From positions 1-64,000 of the forward strand of contig SAIW01000021.1 in assembly GCA_004028795.1 (NCBI GenBank): 64,000 bases of DNA, given 5' to 3'. This stretch comes from Chitinophagaceae bacterium (GTDB lineage: Bacteria > Bacteroidota > Bacteroidia > Chitinophagales > Chitinophagaceae). Both the position numbers and the translations under genes were made by a program. Under the pieces are notes generated by a model. The model saw only the letters and a program-made list of their open reading frames with translations, searched no databases and had not been told where the DNA came from. Position 1 is the first letter of the stretch, and every line of letters begins with the position of its first letter. Shown here piece by piece: positions 62,043 through 64,000 of this stretch.

Positions 62043-62339
62043 TTAATTCGTATCGGGGCAATTTATGTTACAACCACCGGCAGAAGGTTTGCCTATTAAT
62101 TCTTTTTTAAAGCCTGTTTTAATCTTAATCCAGAAAAAAAACTCTGTGTAATAATGGTAGGTATATAACTGTCCGTCTTTACAGCAGGTATAATCGTTAT
62201 AAGATTTATAAGATTTGCCAAACATATTGGTGTAAGGAGAAGCTACAATAGCAATAACCAGAAACGAAGCAATAACTATAATAAGTTTATTGTTCTTAGC
62301 GGTATGTTTGGGTTGATACGCCACAAACAAATGTAACAT
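62043..62339 (-). CDS. Small four-cysteine membrane protein, paralog 2
   Basis: A 98-residue paralog of the downstream gene. One membrane helix (~17-36, NKLIIVIASFLVIAIVAS), then MFGKSYK, NDYTCCKDGQLYTYHYYT, FFF and GGCNINC. The ATG at 62337-62339 is the first possible start, but a TACATTTG box lies inside codons 2-4, so translation may begin at the in-frame TTG or GTG just after it. Function unknown. Confidence 0.8.
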   Translation of the reverse strand: MLHLFVAYQPKHTAKNNKLIIVIASFLVIAIVASPYTNMFGKSYKSYNDYTCCKDGQLYTYHYYTEFFFWIKIKTGFKKELIGKPSAGGCNINCPDTN

Positions 62340-62352
62340 AAAACTCTGCTTA

Positions 62353-62391
62353 ATAAAAAATCCCTTCTCTTTGGAAGGGATTTTTTATTTT
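62353..62391 (-). terminator. Intrinsic terminator after the pyrophosphatase gene
   Basis: AAAAAATCCCTTC pairs with GAAGGGATTTTTT around a 5-base loop. Works for the leftward pyrophosphatase transcript and isolates the small cysteine genes downstream. Confidence 0.88.
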
Positions 62392-62422
62392 ATGAAGTCA
62401 GCTTAAGAATAAGTAGCAACAA

Positions 62423-62463
62423 TTGTTACTTCGCATCCCGATGTTTCGGGATACGTTCTTTTC
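62423..62463 (+). repeat. Dispersed repeat copy with nested palindrome ATCCCGATGTTTCGGGAT
   Basis: ATTGTTACTTCGC then an 18-bp palindrome (62435-62452) and ACGTTCTTTTC. The outer parts match the TTGCGTCGCA...TACGTTCTGTTC halves of the other copies. Confidence 0.65.
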
Positions 62464-62473
62464 ACTAAGCAGC

Positions 62474-64000
62474 TTATTTAAGTGTTACGATATTTGGCTT
62501 AGTATTAATATTAGCTTTTGTAATTGTAATTTCAACTTTCTTTTCAACTTTAGCTGCTGCAGTACAGTCTTTATGCAGTTGAGCCAAAGTAGGAGCCACT
62601 ACCAAAGAAACAATCGACATTAATTTAATTAAAATATTCATTGAGGGACCGGATGTATCTTTAAAAGGATCTCCAACTGTATCGCCCGTTACAGAAGCTT
62701 TATGAGGGTCGGATTTTTTATAGTGAATCTCACCATTTATTTCAACTCCTTTTTCAAAAGATTTTTTAGCATTATCCCATGCACCTCCTGCATTGTTTTG
62801 AAACATTCCCATTAATACACCGCTTACAGTTGCACCTGCTAAAAATCCACCTAAGGCCTCAGGGCCTAACAAAAAGCCGATAATTAATGGAGAAATAATT
62901 GCAATGGCACCGGGCAGCATCATTTTTTTAATAGAAGCATCAGTAGAAATGGCAACGCATTTATCATATTCAGGTTTGCCTGTACCTTCCATAATACCCG
63001 GTATATTTTTAAATTGGCGACGAACTTCTTCCACCATTGCCATTGCAGCTTGACCAACTGCACGTATTGCCAATGAAGAAAATATAAACGGAACCATTGC
63101 ACCAACAAATAAACACGCCAATACTTTCGCTTTATAAATGTCAATACCTGCCATCGCATAACCATTGTTATTAACTACACCAACATAAGCTGCAAATAAA
63201 GCCAACGCCGTTAATGCAGCAGAAGCAATAGCAAAACCTTTACCGGTTGCAGCAGTTGTGTTTCCTACAGCATCTAATACATCAGTTTTTTCACGCACTT
63301 CTCCGGGCAATTCACTCATTTCGGCAATACCACCTGCATTATCTGCAATCGGTCCGAAAGCATCAATAGCCAATTGCATAGCTGTTGTAGCCATCATACC
63401 TGCAGCAGCAATTGCCACACCATATAAACCAGCACATGCAAAACTTCCCCAAATACCTCCTGCTAAAACAATAATCGGTAATAATGTACTTTCCATACCA
63501 ACAGCTAAACCACCAATTACATTGGTTGCGTGGCCAGTACCGGATTGACGGATAATTGAAAGCACGGGGCGTTTACCCATTGCAGTATAATATTCGGTAA
63601 TAATACTCATTAATGTTCCTACTATTAAACCAACGGCAATTGCACCTAACACTCCATTATTGGTGAATGTTTGACCACGTAATTCCATCGTTTCAGGAAG
63701 AATATATTTCACTAAACCAACACAAGCCAAAGCAGTTAAAACAATTGAACCCCAGTTACCCATGTTCAATGCTTTCTGAACATTACCTGTATTAATTCCG
63801 GCAGCATCACTTACACGAACAAACAATGTTCCTATAATAGAGAAGATAATACCCACACCGGCAATTAGCATTGGTAAAAGAATAGGGGCGTATCCACCGA
63901 AATTGTCAATTGATTTTGTTTCTTGTCCTAACACCATAGTAGCTAAAACAGTTGCTACATAAGAACCGAAAAGGTCTGCACCCATACCTGCCACATCACC
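62474..64000 (-). CDS. hppA: Membrane-bound cation-pumping pyrophosphatase, C-terminal part
   Basis: Splits pyrophosphate and pumps Na+ and/or H+ across the inner membrane. The 508 visible residues continue to the right edge ([14 protein letters not shown]... is the conserved helix start), so the N-terminus is missing. Conserved pieces: [20 protein letters not shown] (pyrophosphate site), [41 protein letters not shown] and [20 protein letters not shown]. Ala in GNTTAAT, where K+-independent enzymes have Lys, points to the K+-dependent type. Ion specificity (Na+ or H+) needs the missing part and is left open. The tail beyond the last helix (~30 residues, Lys/Thr/Val-rich) is unusual. Confidence 0.95.
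   Translation of the reverse strand, partial: GDVAGMGADLFGSYVATVLATMVLGQETKSIDNFGGYAPILLPMLIAGVGIIFSIIGTLFVRVSDAAGINTGNVQKALNMGNWGSIVLTALACVGLVKYILPETMELRGQTFTNNGVLGAIAVGLIVGTLMSIITEYYTAMGKRPVLSIIRQSGTGHATNVIGGLAVGMESTLLPIIVLAGGIWGSFACAGLYGVAIAAAGMMATTAMQLAIDAFGPIADNAGGIAEMSELPGEVREKTDVLDAVGNTTAATGKGFAIASAALTALALFAAYVGVVNNNGYAMAGIDIYKAKVLACLFVGAMVPFIFSSLAIRAVGQAAMAMVEEVRRQFKNIPGIMEGTGKPEYDKCVAISTDASIKKMMLPGAIAIISPLIIGFLLGPEALGGFLAGATVSGVLMGMFQNNAGGAWDNAKKSFEKGVEINGEIHYKKSDPHKASVTGDTVGDPFKDTSGPSMNILIKLMSIVSLVVAPTLAQLHKDCTAAAKVEKKVEITITKANINTKPNIVTLK

Overview
The window is AT-rich chromosomal DNA from a member of the Bacteroidota, most likely Chitinophagaceae or a close relative. The evidence is the gene families: SusC/RagA-style TonB-dependent barrels with an N-terminal carboxypeptidase-regulatory domain, a GLPGLI protein, DUF6089 and DUF4954 proteins, and a short primary sigma factor without region 1.1. 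Many genes are also preceded by the Bacteroidota promoter pattern TTTG/TTG - 19 or 20 bp - TAnnTTTG. Nothing looks like a prophage, insertion sequence, integrative element or CRISPR array. The species assignment is inference.

Layout. 1-5 kb: start of a TonB-type barrel gene running off the left edge, tRNA-Arg(ACG), a short-chain dehydrogenase, a PhyH dioxygenase, an Omp85-type barrel and a ROK sugar kinase. 5-12.5 kb: a sugar and glycogen block (FucP-like MFS porter, glgA, glgC, SLC45-like MFS porter, secreted GH13 amylase). 12.5-18 kb: GLPGLI protein plus TonB-type barrel, then a secreted S10-type carboxypeptidase. 18-19.2 kb: an ArsR repressor with two AHSA1/SRPBCC genes and a clear promoter/operator. 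19.4-31 kb: glgB, a second PhyH protein, a histidine kinase, a coiled-coil membrane protein, a PolB-like exonuclease, holA, a DUF6089 protein, and the ltaE-pgi-GNAT operon. 31-45 kb: rpoD, trxB, a 61-residue protein with its own promoter and terminator, a diheme cytochrome, a GT4 enzyme, malQ, dipeptide epimerase plus HAD phosphatase, a TonB-like protein, a lipoprotein, folC and mgtE. 45-51 kb: a SET-domain protein and a complete tetR-hlyD-DHA2-tolC efflux operon. 51-64 kb: a GH1 beta-glucosidase, an FKBP gene interrupted by an in-frame TGA, queA with a structured leader, DUF4954, glmS, a GNAT protein, a DUF4337 protein, a sterol-desaturase-like protein, two paralogous small cysteine proteins, and a membrane pyrophosphatase cut by the right edge.

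How the genes work together. glgC, glgA and glgB make glycogen from glucose-1-phosphate. malQ, the secreted GH13 enzyme, the two sugar porters, the ROK kinase, pgi and GH1 bring in, break down and interconvert glucose and alpha-glucans. No glycogen phosphorylase or debranching gene is seen here.

The most unusual feature is the intergenic DNA. At least nine gene gaps hold copies of one ~43-bp repeat, and three copies carry different perfect or near-perfect palindromes inserted at different points. Further repeat families (CGCAAAG-type and others) sit in the same gaps, and one ~155-bp composite occurs as an inverted pair around queA-DUF4954. Other points worth checking are the tandem four-cysteine proteins, the three-hairpin queA leader, the two autoregulatory operators and the broken FKBP gene.
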